Under the pieces are notes generated by a model. The model ran no database searches. It was not told the DNA's origin and was given only the letters and a program-made list of their open reading frames with translations. A stretch of 39,936 nucleotides of DNA from a virus, in the IMG/VR virus record IMGVR_UViG_3300046804_004893, positions 1-39,936 of that record; one strand, given 5' to 3'. Both the position numbers and the translations under genes were made by a program. Positions 7,480 to 15,477 of the stretch are shown here, in pieces; the stretch's first letter is position 1, and every line of letters starts with the position of its first letter.

Positions 7480-10400
7480 GCTGTCCTTACCCAAAGTTTA
7501 ATTGTTGAAACTGTTTCCGGAGTTGAAATAATTGTTAGGCCTGTGTACGCACCAGTAAATGCTTGTGTATACACCCCGGTATATACTGCAGTGTATGCTC
7601 CTGTAAACGTACCTGTAAACGAGCCAACATATACGCCAGTAAAAGTGCCGGTGAAAGCTTGACTATAGGTACCAGTGTAGGCAGCAGAGTACGTTCCAGT
7701 ATATAGTCCTGAGTAGCTTCCCGTGAATACACCTGTAAAACTATTTGCATAGTTACCCGTAAATGACTGATTATACACTCCAGTAAACGCACCGGTAAAC
7801 GCTTGATTGTACAAACCGGTGAATGTACCGGTGAATCCTCGGTTGTAAATCCCCGTAAACGCTTGGTTAAACGCACCAGTGTAAGATCCAGCATATGCGC
7901 CACTGAATGCACCAGTATACGTTCCGGAATAACTTCCCGTAAACGCTCCAGTGAATTGTTGATTAAACAACCCTGTGAATGCACCAGAAAACGCTTGGTT
8001 GTACGTACCGCTGTAGTTACCAACATACCCACCTGAATAAGCACCGGTGAAAGTTTGTGAGTAGTTACCGGTATATGGACCCGTAAACGCTTGTGCATAA
8101 TTACCAATGTAAGCACCAGAGTAGGATCCACTGTAAGAACCCGAGTATGTTCCCGTATAGGCCCCTGTAAACGTTTGACTGTAGATACCAGTATAAGCAC
8201 CCGTGAACAGTTGACTGTATGTGCCTGCGTAAGCACCAGTAAATGTTTGCGAATAGCTACCGGAGTACGATCCTGTGAATACTCGACTGTAAACACCCGT
8301 GTAGGTACCAGTAAATGTCTGCTGATAATTGCCAGTATAAGAGCCTGTAAACGTTTGGTTGTATATGCCAGTGAACGCACCTGTAAACACTTGCGAATAG
8401 TTGCCCGTATATGCACCTGTAAATGTCTGCTGGTAGTTTCCTACATACGCGCCAGTAAACGCTTGGTTGTAAGAACCGGAATAGGAACCGGAGTACGTGC
8501 CTGTAAAAGTTTGTTGGTAGTTACCTGAATAGGCACCGGTGAATGCTTGGTTATAAGAACCAGAATAGGAACCGGAATATGTCCCGGTAAACGTTTGTTG
8601 ATAGCTACCTGAATAGGCACCAGTAAACGCTTGGTTATAAGAACCAGAATAGGAACCGGAATATGTCCCGGTAAACGTTTGTTGGTAATTACCTGAATAG
8701 GCACCGGTGAATGCTTGATTGTACGTGCCGGAATATGCACCACTGTACGATCCAGTAAAATATCCCGTATACCCGCCACTATACGCACCAGTAAACGTTT
8801 GCTGATAGTTGCCTGAATAGACACCTGTAAATGCTTGGTTATATGAGCCGCTATATGTTCCACCATAGGCTCCGCTGTAGAGACCCGTATAGTATCCCGT
8901 GTATGCGCCAGTGAATGCTCGTGTGTAAGCACCGGAATACAGGCCTGTATAGTATCCAGTGTAATAACCAGTGTATGCACCAGCATACGAACCAGCGTAT
9001 GTACCGGCAAACCGTGCATACACACCAAATGTTCTATTATTAAGTTTTGCGCCGGTCCAATACCCTCTGTAAATACCTGCATATGCTAGGTATGCTGGGG
9101 ACCCAGCATAGTATATAGTACTACTAAAATACTTAAGAAGCCCTGCAGCTCTGTAAACTTCTGTACCATAACCAATAGGACCTGTTACATACAATCCGGT
9201 GTAGTAGCCCGTATAAGTTGTCCACGCCCCACTCCCAGCATAGTATACAATACCAGCTGTTGTCTGACCGTACGCGCCCGCCCACACAGCACCAAGACCT
9301 GCCAAATAGTTACCTGTATAATATCCCGTAAAGTATCCGGATATTGAGCCAGCATAATATAAAACGTACGTGCCTGCATAACCACCTGAATATACTATAC
9401 CTGTGTATAATCCGGTGTAGTATCCCGTATAGTATCCCGTATAATACCCTATGTAAGTACCCGCATAAGCTCCTGAGTATGCACCAGTAAACGCCTGGTT
9501 GTATGATCCCGAATATGTGCCGGCATAAGCTCCAGCATATGCTCCTGTATATGATCCTGTATATGCTCCTGTAAATGCTCTCGTATAAGCTCCCGAATAA
9601 GATCCGGTGAACGTGCCGATATAACCACCGGCATATGATCCTGTGAATACACTAGCATAAGTACCTGCATATGCACCTGTATATGCACCCGTAAACGCTC
9701 TCGTATAAGCTCCCGAATAAGATCCGGTGAACGTGCCGATATAGCCACCGGAGTATATGCCCGTGTAAGAACCAGTAAACGCTCTCGTGTAAGCTCCCGA
9801 ATAAGATCCGGTAAACGTGCCAATGTAACCACCGGAGTATATGCCCGTGTAAGAACCAGTGAACGCGCTTGTATAGGCACCAGAAAATACTCCCGTAAAC
9901 GTGCCGATATAGCCACCGGAGTATATGCCCGTGTAAGAACCAGTAAACGCTCCCGTGTAAGCTCCCGAATAAGATCCAGTAAACGTGCCGATATAACCAC
10001 CGGAATAAACACCAGTAAATGTACCTGTGAATCCCTGATTGTAAATCCCTGTAAACGCTCCCGTGTATCCACCAGAATAAACACCGGTGAATGTACCAAC
10101 ATACCCACCTGAAAATAAGCCAGTAAACGATCCTGTATACCCGCCTGAGTATGCACCGGTAAACGTACCTACATAACCACCCGAATACGAGCCGGTGAAC
10201 GACCCCAGGTAGCTACCGGAAAATAAGCCAGTAAACGATCCTACATATCCACCACTATATGTGCCTGTATACACACCCGTATAGAGGCCCGTGTACAACC
10301 CTGTATATGAGCCTGAAAATACCTGTGTGTATGCTCCGGAATATATTCCTGTAAATGTCCCTGTGTATCCACCACTGTATACGCCCGTATATGTGCCAGA

Positions 10401-11624
10401 ATATACCCCTGTAAACTGACCAGTGAACGCTTGGCTGTAAACACCCGTGAATGTGCCAGTGAACGCTTGACTGTACACACCAACATATGCACCAGTGAAC
10501 GCTTGGCTATACGTTCCAGCGTATAGTCCACTATAAATGCCTGTGAACGTTCCTGTATACACGCCTGTAAATTGACCTGTGAACGCTTGATTATATGCAC
10601 CAGTGAACGTACCAGTAAATCCTTGATTATAGACGCCCGTGAACGCTCCCGTGTAGGATCCAGCGTATAGCGTAGCAAACGCTTGAGCATAGTTACCAAC
10701 AAAAGCACCGGTATATGCACCAGTCCACACACTACCATAAGCACCAGTGAAAGTGCCAGTAAAGTTACTCGAATAAGCGCCGGTAAAGTTGCGACTAAAT
10801 GCTTGATTGAACGTGCCAGTATACGATGTTGAATACGAGCCCGTATAAGCTGAAGTGTACGAACCCGAATAACTTGTATCTTGCGTTTGATACCTTGTAT
10901 CATCAAAACCCGATCCAACCTGCACCCACGTGCCAGGATCAACAGGCGTTGTCGTGGACAACTTATACAAGCCCACACCACTTGTCAGAATATAATTACG
11001 AACCTTGTGTGTAAGTGTCTTGATTTCAGCATCAGACATTTGTCTGAAACCGGCGGCAAATTTGATTGGCCGGGTTTCAGTAGTGCTTGAGTCTGCAGTG
11101 CGTTGCCATAGTGTCGTTGTATTAGTAGTGCCGTTTGTCAGCGTGTTGGTTAATGTGCCACGTGACACCCAAGTTCCCGTTGCCGGCGCCGTCGGTTGAA
11201 GCACATAACCACCAGCACCTCCACTGTTCATATAAGATGTGATGACGGGCAAGACAGTCGACGAGAGATCACTGTCTGTTAGTTGCTGAAATCTGCTATT
11301 GGTGGTATCCCAACCAAACGGCCGAATAAAATTTGTATCCGTGAGTGTGCTATTAGAAACGTCTTGATAAACGGTCGTGCTGTTTGTCGTGATGGATGAA
11401 GGACTAACAGGATGAGTTCCTAATGCATCTGTTCGGTAAGTATCAACCCATGTACCGATAGACGTACCATTTGACATTGATCCAACAGCGAGCGATCCAA
11501 CACTTGAATTTGAAGCAAAATCTTCACCCACCTTAATAGCAAGGTAGTTTAAGATGTCCGTATTGGACATCACTTGAAGAGATTTTGTTGAACTATTAAA
11601 TTTAAGAGGTGCAATTGCTGGCAT
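7476..11624 (-). CDS. Giant aromatic-Ser/Thr-Gly-X tetrapeptide repeat fibre (1382 aa)
   Basis: Residues 1-245 are non-repetitive and include two copies of a module with a T/SDxE/DL helix, a GxGxY turn and GTWV (such as TGTWVSRG). From about residue 250 nearly everything is a four-residue repeat, Tyr/Phe-Ser/Thr-Gly-X, written as YTGAFTGVYSGGYTG or YNQAFTGAYSGNYQQ, well over 200 tetrads. A less regular island near residues 740-880 (about 9000-9420) contains IVYYAGS, GPIGYGTEVYR and TGAKLNNRTFGVYARF. The protein ends LWVRTA. Synonymous codons vary widely between tetrads, which indicates selection on protein rather than simple DNA slippage. The paralogue at 11643-14255 has the same architecture. 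The fold is unknown; a regular beta shaft with an aromatic ladder is plausible. No catalytic motif is seen. Confidence 0.85.
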   Translation of the reverse strand: MPAIAPLKFNSSTKSLQVMSNTDILNYLAIKVGEDFASNSSVGSLAVGSMSNGTSIGTWVDTYRTDALGTHPVSPSSITTNSTTVYQDVSNSTLTDTNFIRPFGWDTTNSRFQQLTDSDLSSTVLPVITSYMNSGGAGGYVLQPTAPATGTWVSRGTLTNTLTNGTTNTTTLWQRTADSSTTETRPIKFAAGFRQMSDAEIKTLTHKVRNYILTSGVGLYKLSTTTPVDPGTWVQVGSGFDDTRYQTQDTSYSGSYTSAYTGSYSTSYTGTFNQAFSRNFTGAYSSNFTGTFTGAYGSVWTGAYTGAFVGNYAQAFATLYAGSYTGAFTGVYNQGFTGTFTGAYNQAFTGQFTGVYTGTFTGIYSGLYAGTYSQAFTGAYVGVYSQAFTGTFTGVYSQAFTGQFTGVYSGTYTGVYSGGYTGTFTGIYSGAYTQVFSGSYTGLYTGLYTGVYTGTYSGGYVGSFTGLFSGSYLGSFTGSYSGGYVGTFTGAYSGGYTGSFTGLFSGGYVGTFTGVYSGGYTGAFTGIYNQGFTGTFTGVYSGGYIGTFTGSYSGAYTGAFTGSYTGIYSGGYIGTFTGVFSGAYTSAFTGSYTGIYSGGYIGTFTGSYSGAYTRAFTGSYTGIYSGGYIGTFTGSYSGAYTRAFTGAYTGAYAGTYASVFTGSYAGGYIGTFTGSYSGAYTRAFTGAYTGSYTGAYAGAYAGTYSGSYNQAFTGAYSGAYAGTYIGYYTGYYTGYYTGLYTGIVYSGGYAGTYVLYYAGSISGYFTGYYTGNYLAGLGAVWAGAYGQTTAGIVYYAGSGAWTTYTGYYTGLYVTGPIGYGTEVYRAAGLLKYFSSTIYYAGSPAYLAYAGIYRGYWTGAKLNNRTFGVYARFAGTYAGSYAGAYTGYYTGYYTGLYSGAYTRAFTGAYTGYYTGLYSGAYGGTYSGSYNQAFTGVYSGNYQQTFTGAYSGGYTGYFTGSYSGAYSGTYNQAFTGAYSGNYQQTFTGTYSGSYSGSYNQAFTGAYSGSYQQTFTGTYSGSYSGSYNQAFTGAYSGNYQQTFTGTYSGSYSGSYNQAFTGAYVGNYQQTFTGAYTGNYSQVFTGAFTGIYNQTFTGSYTGNYQQTFTGTYTGVYSRVFTGSYSGSYSQTFTGAYAGTYSQLFTGAYTGIYSQTFTGAYTGTYSGSYSGSYSGAYIGNYAQAFTGPYTGNYSQTFTGAYSGGYVGNYSGTYNQAFSGAFTGLFNQQFTGAFTGSYSGTYTGAFSGAYAGSYTGAFNQAFTGIYNRGFTGTFTGLYNQAFTGAFTGVYNQSFTGNYANSFTGVFTGSYSGLYTGTYSAAYTGTYSQAFTGTFTGVYVGSFTGTFTGAYTAVYTGVYTQAFTGAYTGLTIISTPETVSTIKLWVRTA
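8455..8810 (-). repeat. 84-bp tandem superrepeats in the giant fibre gene (array 1)
   Basis: Equivalent points recur at 8467, 8551, 8635 and 8719, exactly 84 bases apart, and the copies at 8551 and 8635 are nearly identical. The unit encodes 28 residues, seven tetrads, covering YSGSYSGSYNQAFTG and AYSGNYQQTFTG. Outside the array the spacing remains a multiple of 12 bases. Confidence 0.85.
9580..10000 (-). repeat. 84-bp tandem superrepeats in the giant fibre gene (array 2)
   Basis: The marker GCTCCCGAATAAGATCC and its variants occurs at 9589, 9709, 9793, 9877 (diverged) and 9961. Spacings are 120, then three times 84 bases. The unit encodes a different seven-tetrad block containing YSGGYIGTFTG and SYSGAYTRAFTG. 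Array 2 is independent in sequence from array 1 but has the same 28-residue length. Confidence 0.85.
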
Positions 11625-11642
11625 GACGATCGCTATACAACA

Positions 11643-14255
11643 TTAAGCCGTACGAATCCACAACGTTGTGGTGTTACTTGATGTTGTATTTATGACTGCC
11701 AAACCTGTGTATACACCTGAGAACGCTCCGGTGAACGCTTGGTTATATATTCCCGTAAACGACTGAGCATAGACACCTGTGAACCCAGCACTGAAAGCCT
11801 GTGAATATGCTCCTGTAAACAACGATGTAAATGATCGATTGTATGCACCAGTAAACGCGCCGGTATATGCTGATGAGTACGCACCGGTGTAAGCGCCAGA
11901 GAAAAATCTAGAGAATGAACTTGAATATAAGCCCGTGTAAGAACCAGTGAACGCGCCGGTGTAAGAGCCGGAATAGGAACCAGTGAAAACACGAGAGTAC
12001 ACTCCTGTAAATGTGTTGCCATATGCTCCGACAAAAAGACCGGTGAACGTTCCTGCGTAACTTCCACTGTAAGTGGATGTGAATGCACCTGTAAAGCTGC
12101 TGGCAAATTTCGCATAAACGCCAAATAACCTATTATCAAGTTTAGCGCCTGTAAAAAATGCCTGATATGTTCCGACATAGTTGACGCCCGCTGGTGTACC
12201 ATTGTAATAAACAGTGCCTGTATACGTACCGCCCCATGTGCCGGGAGTGTAGTTGTCTAGACCATATCCCACAGCTCCTGCTGCAAACAGTCCAGTAAAA
12301 TAACCAGTATAATTGGTAATTTGTGTAACTGGTCTTCCGCCGTAATAAATTGTTGTTGTTGCAAAGAAATTAGCATAACTTCCAGCATATGCACGTGGCT
12401 TACCAAGACCCGTGTAAGCAGGGTTACTGTAAAGCCCAACATAGTTGACGCTCGCCGCTCTACCACTATAATAAACAGTGCCCGCATAGGTTCCTGCATA
12501 GGTCCCGGTTATCTGATAAGATTCTGTACCCGATCCTGGTGAAGAAAGGAACGTTCCAGCATATGTTCCTGCATAACCAGCGTATCCGGCAAGTCTTCCG
12601 CCATAATAGATAACCAAAGAATATAGACCAGTGTATGAACCACCATACGCTGTTGCACTATACATGCCAACGTACGCTCCGGCAAACGAAGAGTTGTACA
12701 ACCCGGTGAACAATCGACTGTAACTGCCGCTATATGCACCTGTAAATCCACTTGCGTACAATCCCGTAAAGGCATTCGTGTACCCACCGGCGTATGCGCC
12801 AGTAAATGCTTGATTGTACGTGCCAGAATATGATCCACTGTATTGAGTTGTAAAACTGTTTACATACGATCCAGAATAGTTGCCGCTGAATGCTCCAGTA
12901 AACTGCTGACTATAACTTCCCGAGAACGCTCCGGTAAATGATCCAGCATATGGACCAGTAAAAGCTCCGGTAAATGCGTTACCATATTGTCCCGTGAACG
13001 CGCCCGTGTATATTCCTGTAAACGCGCCTGTAAAATTACTTGCAAAAAAACCGGTGTAATTTGTTGCTGATGTATTATTGCGCTTATCAACAAATTGACC
13101 ACGCGACACCCACGTTCCAACACCGGGAGCACTTGTTCCAAACGAGTACTGCCCAATGCCTGTACTCATCATAAATTCGTAAAAATACAACGAAAGAGTC
13201 TGGAGCTGAGAATCTGTCATCTCCACTAATCCTCTTACGTTTGCATCGTAATACAAAGGACGAATATGAAATAGTGACGAGTCGTAGGAATACGTGTCTG
13301 TTCGGCGTGCAAGATAATACAGATCATACGTGAGACTAGGCGATGCATAATAATCTTGCATTACGCCTGCAGTTGACCACGTCCCAGTGGCAGGAATCTG
13401 TGATGAGGTACCAACAACATAACTACCGCGGCCGCTACTGTCTAGATCAGCTGCTGAGAAAAATGCGGGCCAAAAATGATCATTTAAATCATTGTTGTCC
13501 ATTGTTTTTATTTCAGTCCTATCACCATTTTGACTATAAAAAACAGGACGAATGATACTTGGGTTAGTGAGCATACTCACTGATCTTAGTGCACCAGCTT
13601 GACCAATACTTGCAGCTGTTGTTTGAGATTGATATATCGTATATTCACTCTTAATAGCCGTAGACACGGGATGTGATCCAACACCCAATTGATCAGCCGT
13701 ATACGTCACTGTAGTACCTGGAACACCAGAAAAATACGGAGTTGAAGTAAAGGAACCCACATATCCATTATACACGCCAACTTCACTATCGGAAATATTA
13801 ATAGTGTCAGTTGCTGAGCCGCGACTAATATTATTTGTTGAAGGGTTGTTTACAGAGAGAACCGTGCCAGGTACGGACCCTGGATATGTAAGCCAATAAT
13901 TGATCATTACCGGAATTACACAGTCCTGTAACTCAGCATCGGTCATTTCCTGAACACCATCCACGACAACACGTGTCAGGGTGTGCGTACCGGTGCCCTC
14001 CGAACCAATATCGAGCGGTAGACCTCCGGAGCTTTGTGTTAGCTGAATCGTTGTCGGAGTTGTATTTGTAACATAGTATGGCGCGCTATTAACTAACGGA
14101 CTCATTGCTGTACCGACTGTTGTGTATACAACAAGAGCGTTATTTACAAACGCATGCCCACTGCTGAAAAGAATGGTGTCAGAAACTTTATTTACAGCTG
14201 TATTTGCAAATGTTACAGCAACGTTTGCATACCTTGCTCTAAGAGGTCTTGCCAT
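11643..14255 (-). CDS. Aromatic tetrapeptide-repeat fibre, shorter paralogue (870 aa)
   Basis: This is the paralogue of the 1382-residue neighbour. Residues about 23-95 hold a diverged copy of the HGF-type module seen in three other structural genes here (SSGHAFVNNALVVY, then PYYVTNTTPTTIQLTQSSGG and GTHTL). Residues about 100-400 contain about three copies of the MTDxxL...GxGxY...GTW module (EMTDAELQD, EMTDSQLQTL, VGTWVSRGQ). From about 405 the Tyr/Phe-Ser/Thr-Gly-X tetrads begin, interrupted at about 550-720 by an island with repeated YYxGRxA units and TGAKLDNRLFGVYAKF. It ends LWIRTA, matching LWVRTA of the paralogue. The function is presumably receptor binding or a fibre shaft at the baseplate; the fold is unknown. 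Confidence 0.85.
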   Translation of the reverse strand: MARPLRARYANVAVTFANTAVNKVSDTILFSSGHAFVNNALVVYTTVGTAMSPLVNSAPYYVTNTTPTTIQLTQSSGGLPLDIGSEGTGTHTLTRVVVDGVQEMTDAELQDCVIPVMINYWLTYPGSVPGTVLSVNNPSTNNISRGSATDTINISDSEVGVYNGYVGSFTSTPYFSGVPGTTVTYTADQLGVGSHPVSTAIKSEYTIYQSQTTAASIGQAGALRSVSMLTNPSIIRPVFYSQNGDRTEIKTMDNNDLNDHFWPAFFSAADLDSSGRGSYVVGTSSQIPATGTWSTAGVMQDYYASPSLTYDLYYLARRTDTYSYDSSLFHIRPLYYDANVRGLVEMTDSQLQTLSLYFYEFMMSTGIGQYSFGTSAPGVGTWVSRGQFVDKRNNTSATNYTGFFASNFTGAFTGIYTGAFTGQYGNAFTGAFTGPYAGSFTGAFSGSYSQQFTGAFSGNYSGSYVNSFTTQYSGSYSGTYNQAFTGAYAGGYTNAFTGLYASGFTGAYSGSYSRLFTGLYNSSFAGAYVGMYSATAYGGSYTGLYSLVIYYGGRLAGYAGYAGTYAGTFLSSPGSGTESYQITGTYAGTYAGTVYYSGRAASVNYVGLYSNPAYTGLGKPRAYAGSYANFFATTTIYYGGRPVTQITNYTGYFTGLFAAGAVGYGLDNYTPGTWGGTYTGTVYYNGTPAGVNYVGTYQAFFTGAKLDNRLFGVYAKFASSFTGAFTSTYSGSYAGTFTGLFVGAYGNTFTGVYSRVFTGSYSGSYTGAFTGSYTGLYSSSFSRFFSGAYTGAYSSAYTGAFTGAYNRSFTSLFTGAYSQAFSAGFTGVYAQSFTGIYNQAFTGAFSGVYTGLAVINTTSSNTTTLWIRTA
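11687..11694 (-). promoter_or_regulatory. Possible late promoter variant (CATAAATA)
   Basis: The minus strand reads TCATAAATACAACA inside the last codons of the 870-residue fibre, about 63 bases before the start of the 1382-residue fibre. It differs from TATAAATA only at the first base and shares the 12-mer TCATAAATACAA with the site at 31561-31568. The octamer is inside coding sequence, so chance is a real alternative. Confidence 0.3.
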
Positions 14256-14256
14256 T

Positions 14257-15465
14257 TCATGGTCCTACTCTTGTACCAGATACATTATAAATTCCAAAAT
14301 TGCCTGCGTGAGCAACGTTGCCTGTTTTATATGTAAACGAATTTGAAGTAAATTGAACTAGCTGTGCTGTGGCTGTTGAGTTGACGGACTGAAATAAAAA
14401 TCCACCATCGAATACAGTTGAGTTTGAGTTATCATAAGTGGTAAATGTTAAACGACTGTTTGATGTGTTTGCTGTATTAAAAATAATTGAAGCGTTTTGG
14501 CTTGCGTTTGCTGTACTTCCAAAGCGAACACCGGTGTTTGCTGTGTTGAAAAACACGTTACCAGTTACTGTTACAAGATCGACAGTAGACGGTGCATTGT
14601 TTTTCAAACCAATCAGATTGTTGAAGGCATCGGCAAATATCAAATCGGTGTCTATTACGACGTTTGCGTTGAACGTAGCAATGCCGTTAACTGTTGCTGC
14701 ACCGGTTAATGATGTTGCGCCGAGTACACGCAATGTGCCGACGTTTGCTATACCAGCCGGCGCCAATACAGATCCGTTTGACGATAAGGTGATCTTTACA
14801 GGAGTGAGTGTGTGACCTGTCTCGGAGGTTGCACTTGCTGTGATGTTTACGTTTGAGCCACCATACGTTGTAGAGAGCTGAAATGCTGTCGAGTTTGCAC
14901 CTACGACAAAATAATAACTGGCGTTTGATAGACCAGAAAGAGCTGTGTTACCTGCAGCTACAGTATACTGAACAAATTCACCATTTGTGAACCCGTGAGC
15001 TGATAACGTTGTGATGTAATCTGTTGTACCATTAACGCCTGTGTTTGCGTTGAAGCTGGCAGCTGTACCTAATACAACACTATTGCCCGTTACGTTCGAA
15101 GTGACAGCTGTAACGCCGTTTGCTGTTAGGTTCCAAAGACGCGTTGCACTGCCCAGTGATGCATTTGTGTTTGATGTAGGTACAATTGTGTTCGAGGTTA
15201 GCTGGCTTGTTGTTAATGTATTTAATACAGTTGCTGTATTAGCGTAAAAGTTAACAACGTTTGCACCTGCCCAACGAAAAGTAGCATTACCAATATTGTA
15301 TTGGTTGTCGACAGTGGGGTTTACATCCCCCGCGAAAACAGCAGTGAAACTGAGATTACCGACAACAATGAGGTCTTGTTCAACGCGCAGAGATCCGCTA
15401 ACGTTTGCAGTACCTACAACGTCTAATCCGTTCTCTACTTTGAATTTGGTATTACTCGCAGCCAT
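14257..15465 (-). CDS. Tail fibre / virion structural protein (402 aa)
   Basis: It starts MAASNTKFKVENGLDVVGTA followed by NVSGSLRVEQDLIVVGNLSF, the common fibre opening in which short strands alternate with NVSG/VVGN turns. NQYNIGNATFRWAGANV (about 54-70) is a motif widespread in phage fibre proteins of the tail-spike-like shaft type. Residues 143-222 carry the HGFTNGE...AFQLSTTYGGSN...GHTLTPV module found in three other genes of the window. The C-terminus (NSNSTVFDGGFLFQSVNSTA, ending SGTRVGP) looks like a trimeric fibre tip. It starts 12 bases after the 690-residue fibre ends and has AAGG nine bases upstream. No S74 chaperone domain is seen. Confidence 0.8.
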   Translation of the reverse strand: MAASNTKFKVENGLDVVGTANVSGSLRVEQDLIVVGNLSFTAVFAGDVNPTVDNQYNIGNATFRWAGANVVNFYANTATVLNTLTTSQLTSNTIVPTSNTNASLGSATRLWNLTANGVTAVTSNVTGNSVVLGTAASFNANTGVNGTTDYITTLSAHGFTNGEFVQYTVAAGNTALSGLSNASYYFVVGANSTAFQLSTTYGGSNVNITASATSETGHTLTPVKITLSSNGSVLAPAGIANVGTLRVLGATSLTGAATVNGIATFNANVVIDTDLIFADAFNNLIGLKNNAPSTVDLVTVTGNVFFNTANTGVRFGSTANASQNASIIFNTANTSNSRLTFTTYDNSNSTVFDGGFLFQSVNSTATAQLVQFTSNSFTYKTGNVAHAGNFGIYNVSGTRVGP

Positions 15466-15477
15466 TAATTTACCTTA

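Noticed and set aside
8455-10000. CRISPR-like array
   Set aside because: The regular repeats have no unique spacers and lie in frame inside a fibre gene; the period comes from the protein tetrads.
7535-10981. Several 200-290-residue minus-strand open frames overlapping the 1382-residue fibre in another frame
   Set aside because: A 12-base repeat without stop codons in one frame tends to leave a second frame open. The products are Arg/Leu/His-rich without family features, and the aromatic-Gly frame is the one shared with the paralogue.
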